Source: Lachnospiraceae bacterium (GTDB taxonomy: Bacteria > Bacillota > Clostridia > Lachnospirales > Lachnospiraceae). Taken from it: a stretch of DNA of 51,888 nt. The stretch lies in contig JAJQBC010000072.1 in the NCBI GenBank assembly GCA_021203465.1, forward strand, positions 1 to 51,888, read 5' to 3'. Shown piece by piece: positions 26,199-35,078 of this stretch (positions are counted from its first letter, which is position 1; each line of letters starts with the position of its first letter). The notes beneath the pieces are model-generated. The model was given only the letters and a program-made list of their open reading frames with translations, was not told the DNA's origin and did not search any database. Both the position numbers and the translations under genes were made by a program.

Positions 26199-28877
26199 TT
26201 ACCCGCCGTCGTCCGTATCCGCGGTATCTCCCTCTCCGGCGGACGCCTCCCCTGTATCCGTTGTTGTGGCTGCCGCGCCGGACTGCTCATAGATACTGGG
26301 CACATAGACGCCGCCTGTGTGAACCGTACAGGTGGCAGATTCCAGATTAGAGCTTATACCATAAGCCGTATCCAGAGTCGTGGCCTCCTCGACCCCCTCC
26401 TGCATTTCCGGTAGGAGAACCTTCACCTGAATCACCTGATTCGGGCAGGCCTCCGTCGCCAGGAGTCCTGTATCGGCACAGATATTGACCGCCACATGGA
26501 CATCGCAGGTCTCCGTCGGTTCCGTTCCTTTCACAAAATACTCATTTATCACAATGCCATCCCGACCGTCACAGTCGCATAGGCCGGCAACCGCCAGCTT
26601 GCCCGACTTCGAACAGATCGTACACTGGACGATGCCGTCCGGCATCTCAAAATCCTTATTCTCCAGACCCAGGTGTATCCGGGTCATGATCTTGGCCCAG
26701 AGCTTCTTGTGATAGGTCGTCTCTCCGTTGGAACTGCTGAGCTCATGCTTATAGCCATTGTTGTCATACCCGGTCCAGATACCCGCCGTATAATAGGGTG
26801 ACATGCCGACAAACCACACATCGCGGTTTTCAGAAGTCGTACCGGACTTTCCGGCGACCGTCATACCGCTGACATTCGCCGCACTGGACGTACCGCCTGT
26901 TCCGGTGATGACATCTTTCATACAGTCGATCAGCAGCCAGGCATTCTCCTCAGAGATAACCCGCGTGGTTTCTGTTTCATTGTCAAGGATCACATTGCCG
27001 TCATTATCTACGACTTTCGTATAAAGACGCGGTTTGATGTATTCCCCGCCATTTGCGATCGCCGCATAGGCTGCCGTCAACTCGAAATTTGACACGCCAT
27101 TCGTCAGGCCACCGAGAGCCGTCGCCTGTCCGTAGTCATTATTCGATCCCTCAAGCTGAAGACTTGTAAAGCCGAATTTTAACAGATAGTCGATCGCCAC
27201 CGACGGTGTAACGTCCGTGATCGTCTTGACCGCTACAATATTAATCGATCGGGTAATCGCTTCACGAATTGTCGTCCAGCCGCGGTACTGGGTCGACGAA
27301 TCCCAGTTGCTGACAAGACGCCCTGTCGTCCCATTCTCCGTGTAGGCGAAGGGGCCGTCATACTGTGTCGTCCCCGGTCCATAGCCGAGCTCCTCAAAAG
27401 CCGGCGCATAAGCAGCTACAACCTTAAACGTAGAACCGGGATTTCTGAGAGAATCCGTCGCACGGTTCAGCGTCTTATTTGCCGTCTTCTCCCCGCGTCC
27501 GCCGATCATCGCCACGACATCACCGGTGCTTTGATCCATAATGACCATCGACGCCTGCGGCTGAATCACCATATAGCAGCTCTCGTACACGGTGTCGCTG
27601 TCCTTGATGCCGAGCGTGGCCACATACTCGTCGATTGCGGCCTGCGCCTCCTCCTCAGAGTCATACAAAGGTTCATAGTCAGAATCGCTCTCCTTAAAGT
27701 AGGCGTACAGCATCTCCTGACTGTAATTCGTCGTCATGCCATCCTCTTCCACAACCGTCAGCGCCCACTCGAGCGCCACCTTGGAACCCGATGGGAAATT
27801 ATCCTCATCCGCAAACTCCTCGTCCAAAATCTCTTGAATATCCGGATCCTGCGTCGTATAGATCTTAAGTCCGCTGCTGTAAAGTGCGTTTGAGGCCTGT
27901 TCCTCTGTATAGCCGGCCTTCTCGACCAGATCTTCCTCCACCTGCTCGATCACTGCATCCACAAAATAAGAGTAGACCGTGCTCGTGGACTCCGTCTTCT
28001 CATTTGTTTCCTTAATCCGGGAATAGACATCATCCGCAAGAGCCTCCTGATACTCGCTCTCCGTGATATAGCCCTGTTCATACATATTTTTCAGCACGAG
28101 AGCACGGCGTTCCTTATTGGCCTCCGGATGGCTGAGCGGATTGTACTCGGTCGGACTCTTTGTAATCGCCGCGAGCACCGCGGCCTCCGAGATCGTGAGC
28201 TCGCTGACCGATTTCCCGAAATAGCGGTTCGCAGCGGCCTGTACCCCCAGCGTATTCTGCCCCAGATTGATCGTGTTCAGATAACTTTCGAGAATCTCGT
28301 CCTTGGTCATGATCTGTTCCAGCTGCACAGCGAGATACTGCTCCTGAAGTTTTCGCTCTATCTTGTCGAGCATCGTATCCTCTGACATAAAGTCGAACAC
28401 GTTATTCTTCAGAAGCTGCTGCGTGATCGTGCTCGCTCCCTGTGTAGTCTTAAAGCCACTGGCAACATAGGTAACCCCCGCACGAATGATGCCTTGAATA
28501 TCAATGCCGTTGTGCTCATAGAATCGTTCGTCCTCGATCGCAACAAACGCATATTGCACATGCTCCGGAATATTTTCGATCTTCACATAAGTACGGTTTG
28601 TACCTGCCGCTACCAGCTCTGCAATTTTATTTCCCTCCGCATCGTAGACGACAGATTTGTATCCTCGCGGAATCACACTCGCGCTCGTAATATCCGGCGC
28701 GTTTTCCATAACGCCCCGAATAATGCCGACGCCTGCGCACACGCCCGCAACGCCAAGACAGATAACAAGCACCAACATCGTTTTCAGAAATACAACGCCC
28801 AGCTTTTTTCCCATCCGGGTGCGTTTGGAGCGCAGCGCAGATTTCTTTTTCGAGGTGCCTTTTTTACTGTAATTCAT
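26199..28877 (-). CDS. Class A penicillin-binding protein (large, PBP1A-type)
   Basis: This 892-residue bifunctional peptidoglycan synthase has a basic cytoplasmic tail, one membrane segment near 25-50 and a glycosyltransferase domain (EDERFYEHNG, GASTITQQLLKN). The transpeptidase domain has NPGSTFK, the SINIVAVK segment where SxN is expected, and KSGTT. The C-terminus beyond the transpeptidase holds a cysteine-rich segment (CTICSKSGK, LCDCDGRDG, NICADTGLLATEACPNQ) and an acidic Thr/Ala/Gly tail. ATG 28877 follows AGGAGG with a seven-base spacer. It is 34 bp downstream of the ctpA-type gene and probably belongs to the same division cluster. Confidence 0.95.
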   Translation of the reverse strand: MNYSKKGTSKKKSALRSKRTRMGKKLGVVFLKTMLVLVICLGVAGVCAGVGIIRGVMENAPDITSASVIPRGYKSVVYDAEGNKIAELVAAGTNRTYVKIENIPEHVQYAFVAIEDERFYEHNGIDIQGIIRAGVTYVASGFKTTQGASTITQQLLKNNVFDFMSEDTMLDKIERKLQEQYLAVQLEQIMTKDEILESYLNTINLGQNTLGVQAAANRYFGKSVSELTISEAAVLAAITKSPTEYNPLSHPEANKERRALVLKNMYEQGYITESEYQEALADDVYSRIKETNEKTESTSTVYSYFVDAVIEQVEEDLVEKAGYTEEQASNALYSSGLKIYTTQDPDIQEILDEEFADEDNFPSGSKVALEWALTVVEEDGMTTNYSQEMLYAYFKESDSDYEPLYDSEEEAQAAIDEYVATLGIKDSDTVYESCYMVIQPQASMVIMDQSTGDVVAMIGGRGEKTANKTLNRATDSLRNPGSTFKVVAAYAPAFEELGYGPGTTQYDGPFAYTENGTTGRLVSNWDSSTQYRGWTTIREAITRSINIVAVKTITDVTPSVAIDYLLKFGFTSLQLEGSNNDYGQATALGGLTNGVSNFELTAAYAAIANGGEYIKPRLYTKVVDNDGNVILDNETETTRVISEENAWLLIDCMKDVITGTGGTSSAANVSGMTVAGKSGTTSENRDVWFVGMSPYYTAGIWTGYDNNGYKHELSSSNGETTYHKKLWAKIMTRIHLGLENKDFEMPDGIVQCTICSKSGKLAVAGLCDCDGRDGIVINEYFVKGTEPTETCDVHVAVNICADTGLLATEACPNQVIQVKVLLPEMQEGVEEATTLDTAYGISSNLESATCTVHTGGVYVPSIYEQSGAAATTTDTGEASAGEGDTADTDDGG

Positions 28878-28911
28878 CGTTAAACCTCCTCTGTTTCCTT
28901 CGTGCAACAGA

Positions 28912-30108
28912 TCATTTTAACACCTCAATCGCCCTCTGTAACTGGTTGTCTTCTTCACTCTCCGCATCCGCCTCCAGAACAATATCCGGGGTGATCCCCA
29001 CCTCATGAATATTATTGCCGGATGGCGTATAGTATCTCGAAACCGTAATCTTAATCGCGGAACCGTCGCTGAGCAGGATCAGGCTCTGCACAATTCCCTT
29101 GCCGTAAGTCTGCGTCCCAATCAATGTTCCCACACCGTAATCCTGAATCGCACCCGCAAAAATCTCCGAAGCGCTCGCGGTATTTCCATTTACAAGGATG
29201 ACCATCTCGCCGTCAAAATAGTTCTCGGCGTCAGAGTACTCTTCTTCCCGGTTCCCATATTTATCCTCCGTATAGACGATCAACCCCTCCGGAAGCAGGG
29301 AATCCAGAATCGTGCAGGTCACATCGACCAACCCGCCCCCGTTATCTCTGAGGTCAATGATCAGGCTCTCCATTCCCTGAGACGCAAGATCCTCCAGCGC
29401 GCTCGCAAATTGCTCATCCGTCACATCATCAAACTCCGTAATCGCAATGTAACCGATGGAATCCTCCAGCATTTCATACTCGACGGTTGGAACCTCAATA
29501 CTCGCACGGGTGATCGTCATCTCAATCACCTCGCTTCCGCGAACGATACTGATATTTACGTCCGTGCCTTCCTCGCCCTTCAGGTCGACAACGACAAGGC
29601 TCAGGTCAACACCCGTGACCTCCTCGCCCTCCACCATATAGAGGATATCATCCGCCTGCAATCCGGCCGCCTCCGCGGGAGAACCCTCAAAGGTACTCAC
29701 CACTGTGATAAGGCCTGTACTGTAATCCTGCTGCAGCGTGGCTCCGATCCCACTGTAGCTTCCGCTCGAACTCTCCAGAAAGCTCGCGTACTCCTCCGCC
29801 GTATAATAGCAGGTGTAAGGATCTCCAAGGCCATCCATCATGCCCTTGTAAATGCTTTCCTCCACATCCTCCTCATCATAGTCAAACAGATAGTAATTAT
29901 CAATGTAGCTCTGCAACTCCGCCATCTTTTCCTCCAGCTGGCTCTCCGACAAACCAGAGGATGACGAGCCGGAGTTCAAGCCTGCAAGGCCAAGCCTGAT
30001 GAGAAGGGACGAAGCCCCACAACCGCCCAAAACCATCACCATGACGCACAAAAGGGCTCCGCATATCAGCCCTTTTCCGAAGGAATGATTTCCCCGATTT
30101 TTTTTCAT
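28912..30108 (-). CDS. S41-family C-terminal processing protease, lipoprotein
   Basis: This 398-residue protein has a lipoprotein signal ending in LGGC (27-30), a PDZ domain around 115-190 and the S41 catalytic region: the serine in NTASASEIFAG and the lysine in GTQTYGKGIVQS. CtpA-type proteases cleave C-terminal ends of exported proteins, often cell-wall hydrolases. Its place after ftsEX and a PcsB-like hydrolase fits processing of division hydrolases. I chose ATG 30108 (GGAG upstream); an ATG at 30138 is in frame. The 270-bp gap before it contains a hairpin array. Confidence 0.93.
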   Translation of the reverse strand: MKKNRGNHSFGKGLICGALLCVMVMVLGGCGASSLLIRLGLAGLNSGSSSSGLSESQLEEKMAELQSYIDNYYLFDYDEEDVEESIYKGMMDGLGDPYTCYYTAEEYASFLESSSGSYSGIGATLQQDYSTGLITVVSTFEGSPAEAAGLQADDILYMVEGEEVTGVDLSLVVVDLKGEEGTDVNISIVRGSEVIEMTITRASIEVPTVEYEMLEDSIGYIAITEFDDVTDEQFASALEDLASQGMESLIIDLRDNGGGLVDVTCTILDSLLPEGLIVYTEDKYGNREEEYSDAENYFDGEMVILVNGNTASASEIFAGAIQDYGVGTLIGTQTYGKGIVQSLILLSDGSAIKITVSRYYTPSGNNIHEVGITPDIVLEADAESEEDNQLQRAIEVLK

Positions 30109-30171
30109 ATACAGATTCTCCTCTTTTCTTCCTTCCATTCTATGATGTTGGAATTCAAAGTAACCTCCATA

Positions 30172-30382
30172 GATACCTTGGATTTCTGCACAGCATAAGT
30201 TCGATCACGAAAATCAAAGATTTTCTATCTCACTTATACGCGCTACGTGCTCTCGAAATCCCAAAACATTCGGAATCCGCTCATTTTCCTACGGAAAATG
30301 GCTACTTCCTCATGTTTTGCGGGTTCCAAGGGCATGAATACGAATGTAAACATTCGATTCATGTCTTTGGAACCCTGGTATC
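30172..30382 (-). other. Hairpin array between the PcsB-like and ctpA-type genes
   Basis: This stretch is packed with inverted repeats. A long hairpin spans 30321-30375: GGGTTCCAA, CATGAAT and CGAATG pair with CATTCG, ATTCATG and TTGGAACCC. CATTTTCC at 30282-30289 pairs with GGAAAATG at 30293-30300, enclosed by AAAACAT/ATGTTTT (30263-30269 with 30312-30318). GAAAATC-AAA-GATTTTC is at 30209-30225, enclosed by ATAAGT/ACTTAT. GATACC (30172-30177) pairs with GGTATC (30377-30382). None has a T-run on the minus strand. It may be a structured RNA, a leader of the protease gene or a degenerate repeat element. Confidence 0.6.
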
Positions 30383-31709
30383 AATTCACATACCCTGTCG
30401 GATCCACATAGCTCCCATTTACAATCACGCCGAAATGCAGATGCGGCCCGGTGGAATAGCCGGTCGAACCTACCGCCGCAATCGTCTGCCCCTGCGTGAC
30501 GATATCCCCCTCCGACACATATAATGCCGAAGCATGCATGTAGACGGTAGAAATCCCGTTTCCATGGGAAATCACCACATAATTCCCGGCGGAACTGCTG
30601 TAGGTGGCTGTCGTCACTCTTCCGGACGCAGAAGCCACAATCGCCGCTCCACTGGACGCACCAATGTCAATGCCCTTGTGATAGGTGGATGCCCCGGCAA
30701 CCGGTGCTGTCCGATAGCCAAAACTACTCGTGATCCGATGGCTCGACGGACAAGGCCACAGAAAGCCGGTGCTGCTGCCGCCGTCACCATCATCTGCCGA
30801 TGCCTTCGCGGCCGCGGCCGCCGCGATTTGCTGCTCGACCTGATCCAGCAGCGCCTCCTGCTCCTCCAGCTGATCCTCGTAATCGCTCTGCTCTCCCGAG
30901 GCCGCATTGATCTGCGCCTGATATGACGCAATCTCCTGTGATTTCGCCTCAATCGCCGTATTTACAGCTTCCTGCTGCGACTCTGTCTCAGCCAGAAGCT
31001 CCTCAAGCTCAGCTTTTTCCTCCTCGAGCGCAGCCTTCTGCTCCTCAATCTTCGCAAGCGTCTCCTGAAGCTCCTGCATCATGCTTCTGTCATACTCAGC
31101 CATCTGAGAGGAGTACTCCGCACGGTTCAGCAGATCGGCGACATCCTCAGACTCCAAAAGAAGCTCCAAAAACGACTCTGTGCCGTTTTCGTACATATAC
31201 TGGATGCGTTTCTTCATCATCGCGTACTGCTCTTCGGCTTCTTCCTCCGTCTGTGCCAGTTCTTCCTCGCTGCTCTCGATCTCCTCCTCCTTCTGGATAA
31301 TGGATTCCTCGAGCTCTGTGATCTGTTCGGAAAGGGCATTCAGCTCTTTATCCAGCTGATTGATGTAAGTCTGCAGACTGCTTTTGCTCGACTGCAGCGC
31401 GCTGATCTTCTCCTCCACCGTGCTGATGTCCGATTTGATAGAATCAATCGCATTCAGAGTGTTCTGGCGCTGCTCTTCCAGCTTGCGGGTGTAGGCGTCA
31501 TCTTCGTCATCCTCATCCTCGTCGTCGCTGTCTTCCTCGTCTTCCTCATCCTCTTCGTCATCGCCGCTGTCATCCGTCTCGTCTGAGGTCTCCCCCGCCT
31601 CATCAGCGGTGGCCTGCACGGCCAGCCTCCAGACATCGCTCCTTCCGGCCAGAGCGACGATTAATATAAGAGACAGAAGCGCAGCCAATGCGCGCAGCTT
31701 CCTGCCCAT
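30381..31709 (-). CDS. PcsB/EnvC-like coiled-coil murein hydrolase (M23)
   Basis: This 442-residue exported protein has a signal sequence (about 1-25), an extremely acidic Asp/Glu/Ser linker at 36-71, a long coiled coil from about 73 to 300, and a C-terminal M23 (LytM) domain with HKGIDIG and GPHLHFGV. It follows ftsE and ftsX with a three-base gap. In the pneumococcal PcsB and the E. coli EnvC systems, FtsEX controls such coiled-coil hydrolases or their activators during septum splitting. The metal residues in HKGID and HLHFG suggest it may be catalytic rather than only an activator like EnvC. The ribosome binding site is weak, so coupling to ftsX is likely. Confidence 0.9.
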   Translation of the reverse strand: MGRKLRALAALLSLILIVALAGRSDVWRLAVQATADEAGETSDETDDSGDDEEDEEDEEDSDDEDEDDEDDAYTRKLEEQRQNTLNAIDSIKSDISTVEEKISALQSSKSSLQTYINQLDKELNALSEQITELEESIIQKEEEIESSEEELAQTEEEAEEQYAMMKKRIQYMYENGTESFLELLLESEDVADLLNRAEYSSQMAEYDRSMMQELQETLAKIEEQKAALEEEKAELEELLAETESQQEAVNTAIEAKSQEIASYQAQINAASGEQSDYEDQLEEQEALLDQVEQQIAAAAAAKASADDGDGGSSTGFLWPCPSSHRITSSFGYRTAPVAGASTYHKGIDIGASSGAAIVASASGRVTTATYSSSAGNYVVISHGNGISTVYMHASALYVSEGDIVTQGQTIAAVGSTGYSTGPHLHFGVIVNGSYVDPTGYVN

Positions 31710-31712
31710 CTT

Positions 31713-32621
31713 TTAAACCTTCAGGTGGCGCTGGCTCGTGAAAACGCTTCCAAAGAAGCCGATGCCCACGCCGAGGATCAGGCCGACCGGGAGAAGAACC
31801 CGGAACAGCTCATTTGCAGAAATAAAACTCATCACGCTGGTCAGCATATTGAATTCCGCTGCCACATACGCGATGATACGATTATACAGATAATACAGGA
31901 TGCCGAGCGGAAGCGCCGACCCGAACAACCCTATAATAATTCCCTCTATCAGGAAGGGCATCTTGATAAATGAATTTTTCGCCCCGATCAGACGCATAAT
32001 CGCTATCTCCTCCCGGCGGACCGAGATGCCGGTCGCTACCGTATTACTGATCAGGAAGGTGGAAACCGCCAGCAGTAATACGATAATCGCTACAGATACA
32101 TAACTGACCAGCCGATTGAAACCCGTCAGAATGTCCGCCACCTGATCCGAACGGTTCACCTTGCGCACGCTCTCGAGCGACTCAATGTATTCCACCAAAT
32201 CATCCTGCAGAGCCACATCCTTCATGTAAATTTCGAGGTTCGCGCTGTTTGCCAGAGGATTGTCGTCCACAAAAGCCTCCGCCAGCTCCTCATTTCCCTC
32301 AAAATAGATCTCCTGATAACTCTCCCAGGCCTCCTCCGCGGAAACGTAAACGACCTCGGCTACTCCTTCGCGTTTCGTCAGATCCTCGCCAATCGAGAGA
32401 ATCTCTTCCTCCGTCATCCCCTCATCAAACAGAACTGTTACGGCGACGCCTTCCTCCGCTTCCTTCACAAAGTACTGAAAATTCTGCACAATGCAGAAAA
32501 AAAGGCCGAACATAAAAATACATGCAGCCATCGTCGCCATGGATGCAAGCGAAAAAAGTTTATTTCTCCATATGTTTTTTAAGCCCTGCCCAAAGCAGTA
32601 TCCGATTGTACTGAGCCTCAT
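31713..32621 (-). CDS. ftsX: Cell division protein FtsX
   Basis: This 302-residue protein has one N-terminal membrane segment (KLFSLASMATMAACIFMFGLFF), a large extracytoplasmic loop of about 110 residues with acidic character, and three more membrane segments in the C-terminal half (residues ~170-300). This FtsX permease topology matches the division-specific type. With FtsE it forms an ATP-driven switch that signals across the membrane to peptidoglycan hydrolases, here most likely the PcsB-like protein encoded next. The start overlaps the ftsE stop (ATGA). Confidence 0.95.
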   Translation of the reverse strand: MRLSTIGYCFGQGLKNIWRNKLFSLASMATMAACIFMFGLFFCIVQNFQYFVKEAEEGVAVTVLFDEGMTEEEILSIGEDLTKREGVAEVVYVSAEEAWESYQEIYFEGNEELAEAFVDDNPLANSANLEIYMKDVALQDDLVEYIESLESVRKVNRSDQVADILTGFNRLVSYVSVAIIVLLLAVSTFLISNTVATGISVRREEIAIMRLIGAKNSFIKMPFLIEGIIIGLFGSALPLGILYYLYNRIIAYVAAEFNMLTSVMSFISANELFRVLLPVGLILGVGIGFFGSVFTSQRHLKV

Positions 32622-33298
32622 CCGATATACCCGCTTTCCTTCTCATCTCCTGTGATAACCCCCTTCTGTACGCGGATTACCCTCTTTTTCAATGTGTTCA
32701 CTATCGCCTGATCATGAGTGACGACCAGAACCGTCGTCCCGCGGGCATTGATCTCCTCCAAAAGCTTCATGATCTCTCTGGATGTCTTTGGGTCAAGGTT
32801 ACCGGTCGGCTCATCCGCGAGGAGAATATCCGGACTGTTCACCAGCGCTCTGGCCAGCGCCACTCTCTGCTGCTCTCCGCCGGAGAGCTGCCTCGGATAA
32901 GAGCGGTATTTTTCCGCCAGGCCGACGAGAGAGAGCATCGCGGGAACGTTCTTTTTAATCTCCCGGGAGGGAGTCGCAACCACGCGCTGCGCGAAGGCAA
33001 CATTCTCATAGACATTGCGGTCTTTCAGTAAACGGAAATCCTGAAACACGCAGCCAACCTTGCGGCGGTACTTCGGGATCGCTCTTTTTTTCAGACGATT
33101 CAGCAGAACACCGTTCACGCGAATCGTTCCCTCCGTGGGTTCAAGCTCCTTCAGGAGAAGCTTGATCAGCGTAGATTTTCCGGAGCCGCTGTCGCCGACC
33201 ACAAATACAAATTCTCCTCTCTCAATATGTAAACTTATCCCATTGATGGCTCCAACCCCATTGGGATAAGATTTTACTACGTTTTCCAGTACGATCAT
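32618..33298 (-). CDS. ftsE: Cell division ATP-binding protein FtsE
   Basis: This 226-residue ABC ATPase has Walker A GDSGSGKSTL near residue 37, the Q-loop region, signature LSGGEQQRVALARAL and Walker B ILLADEPTG. It is the cytoplasmic motor of the FtsEX complex. The start codon follows AGGAGGC. Only 17 bp separate it from the end of the regulator gene upstream, so ftsEX may be cotranscribed with that regulator, which is an unusual arrangement. Confidence 0.95.
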   Translation of the reverse strand: MIVLENVVKSYPNGVGAINGISLHIERGEFVFVVGDSGSGKSTLIKLLLKELEPTEGTIRVNGVLLNRLKKRAIPKYRRKVGCVFQDFRLLKDRNVYENVAFAQRVVATPSREIKKNVPAMLSLVGLAEKYRSYPRQLSGGEQQRVALARALVNSPDILLADEPTGNLDPKTSREIMKLLEEINARGTTVLVVTHDQAIVNTLKKRVIRVQKGVITGDEKESGYIG

Positions 33299-33315
33299 GG
33301 AAAAGCCTCCTAAAA

Positions 33316-34401
33316 TCAGTAATCTAACGTCTCCATATATCTCATGTATTTCACGACCATCAACGCGATCTTGAACGTGATAGCATCCTCGAACACACGG
33401 ATATCCAGCCCGGTGGCCTTCTGGAGCTTATCCAGCCGGTACACAAGCGTATTCCTGTGAATGAAGAGCTGCCTTGAGGTCTCCGACACATTCAGGCTGT
33501 TCTCGAAGAATTTATTGATCGTCGTCAGCGTCTCCTCGTCAAAATCATCCGGCGACTTTCCCTCAAAGGTCTCCTTGATAAACATCTTGCAAAGCGGAAT
33601 CGGAAGCTGGTAGATCAATCGTCCGATGCCCAGAGAACTATAGGATACAATATCACGCTCCTCGAAGAAGATCTTGCCGACGTCAAGCGCCATCTTCGCT
33701 TCCTTATAAGAGCGGGACACCTCTTTGATCTCGCTCACAATCGTTCCAAGAGCCACACGGATCTCCTCGCCGTCCGTCGACGCCGCATCTTTCATCTCCT
33801 GCGCCGCAAGGAACATCTCCTCATAGCCCTCTCCGGAAGCCAGCTCACGAACCACGATCACGTTCTTCTCATCAACCGCCGTGACAAAGTCGTGGGACTT
33901 ACTCCCGTATAGGTTTCTCATATTTTCCAGAGCGACATTTACCTTCTCACGGCTACACTCGATCACAAACACCATGCGCCGCGCCTCCGCCGCAATATGC
34001 AGCTTCTTGGCACGATTGTAAATGTCCACCAGCAACAGGTTATCCAGAAGCAGATTTTTGATAAAATTATCTTTGTCAAAACGCTCCTTGTACGCAATCA
34101 GCAGGCCGGAGAGCTGGAACGACGCCATCTTTCCCACCATGTAGACATCATCGCTGCCGCCCTTTGCCAGCAGTATATATTCCAACTGATTTTCATCAAA
34201 AACCTTGAAAAACTGATATCCGTGGATCACCTGACTGTCCGCCGGCGACGCGGTGAAAGACTCCGCCTCTGCCCCCATATTCTCCGGCAGCTCCTCCGTG
34301 GAGGCCAGTATCTGCCCATCTATATCCAATACGCACAGATCAATCCGCGTAATTCCCTTCAGGCCGTCAATCGTATTTTGGATAATCTGGTTTGAAATCA
34401 T
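33316..34401 (-). CDS. PucR/CdaR-family transcriptional regulator
   Basis: This 361-residue protein has an N-terminal sugar-diacid-recognition-like domain (IDLCVLDIDGQILASTEEL), a central GGDEF-like but degenerate segment (RMVFVIECSREKVNVALENM) and a C-terminal PucR-type helix-turn-helix (NVSETSRQLFIHRNTLVYRL). CdaR-type regulators respond to organic acids such as glycerate or glucarate; the ligand here is unknown. It is the first gene before ftsE and its promoter region contains a 23-bp palindrome, so it may autoregulate and control the division genes downstream. The start at 34401 follows GGGAGGG. Confidence 0.9.
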   Translation of the reverse strand: MISNQIIQNTIDGLKGITRIDLCVLDIDGQILASTEELPENMGAEAESFTASPADSQVIHGYQFFKVFDENQLEYILLAKGGSDDVYMVGKMASFQLSGLLIAYKERFDKDNFIKNLLLDNLLLVDIYNRAKKLHIAAEARRMVFVIECSREKVNVALENMRNLYGSKSHDFVTAVDEKNVIVVRELASGEGYEEMFLAAQEMKDAASTDGEEIRVALGTIVSEIKEVSRSYKEAKMALDVGKIFFEERDIVSYSSLGIGRLIYQLPIPLCKMFIKETFEGKSPDDFDEETLTTINKFFENSLNVSETSRQLFIHRNTLVYRLDKLQKATGLDIRVFEDAITFKIALMVVKYMRYMETLDY

Positions 34402-34425
34402 GGTATTTCCCTCCCCTTATATATA

Positions 34426-34454
34426 AGTATAGTAAACGATCCGACACCGTTTAC
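34426..34454 (-). promoter_or_regulatory. -10 box and 23-bp palindrome ahead of the PucR-type regulator
   Basis: A -10 box TATACT on the minus strand (34426-34431) directly abuts a perfect palindrome GTAAACG-N9-CGTTTAC at 34432-34454. The palindrome fills the whole spacer and the -35 position; no good -35 match is seen. A symmetric site in this position suggests operator control, probably by the adjacent regulator or another dimeric repressor. Confidence 0.6.
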
Positions 34455-34603
34455 CCTCGCTCGTGAATCCATCTCGCTGAATTCCTACGTTATATATTAA
34501 AGCAAAACTTCCAAAAAGGAAAGAACTATTTTTATTTTATGCATGCCCCGCCGCTCCGCTTCATATAGTATAACCAAAGCATCATCAACAATAGGAGCCT
34601 GCC

Positions 34604-35047
34604 ATGAGCGCCAAAACCAAAATCTGGGTGTTCCACATGAAAGAGCTGATCTACACTGTAGTCTTCGTCGTGCTGGGCATTCTCTTTCTTCTGCTCCTGA
34701 TCTTTATGTTTTCATCAGGCCAAAAGGACACGAACACGGAACCGACTGCCGAATCCGGCGGGCGTTACACTGCCGGAGTCTATACTTCTTCGCTCACACT
34801 GGGTGGAAACACAGTGGAAATCGCTGTCACGGTGGACGAAGATTATATCTCCTCCATCAGCTTCCGACAGATCGATGAGACCGTCGCCGCCATGTATCCG
34901 CTCATGGAACCCGCGCTGGAATCTCTGGCCTCCCAGATCTGTGAAACGCAGTCTCTGGAAAATATCACCTGCTCCGAAGACAGCCAATACACCTCGCTCC
35001 TGCTCATGAGCGCCATAGAGGCCGCTCTGGAAAAAGCGAGGAACTAA
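34604..35047 (+). CDS. Single-span membrane protein, FMN-bind-like extracellular domain
   Basis: This 147-residue protein has one membrane segment at about 17-37 (IYTVVFVVLGILFLLLLIFMF). The extracellular part begins with a Thr/Glu-rich spacer and GRYTAGVYTSSLTLGGNTVEIAVTVDEDYISSI, the strand pattern seen in FMN-binding-domain proteins, but without the usual flavin-attachment motif. The C-terminal helix is amphipathic. GGAG precedes the start. It is transcribed away from the PucR-type regulator. Function unknown; a role in the envelope is inference. Confidence 0.72.
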   Translation: MSAKTKIWVFHMKELIYTVVFVVLGILFLLLLIFMFSSGQKDTNTEPTAESGGRYTAGVYTSSLTLGGNTVEIAVTVDEDYISSISFRQIDETVAAMYPLMEPALESLASQICETQSLENITCSEDSQYTSLLLMSAIEAALEKARN

Positions 35048-35051
35048 AAGC

Positions 35052-35075
35052 CTGCCGGGATCGCTCCCCCGGCAG
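35052..35075 (-). terminator. Terminator after the 51-residue gene
   Basis: On the minus strand CTGCCGGG and CCCGGCAG (35068-35075 with 35052-35059) form an 8-bp stem, followed after a few bases by TTTT (35047-35050). It lies three bases past the small gene stop. Confidence 0.7.
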
Positions 35076-35078
35076 CCC

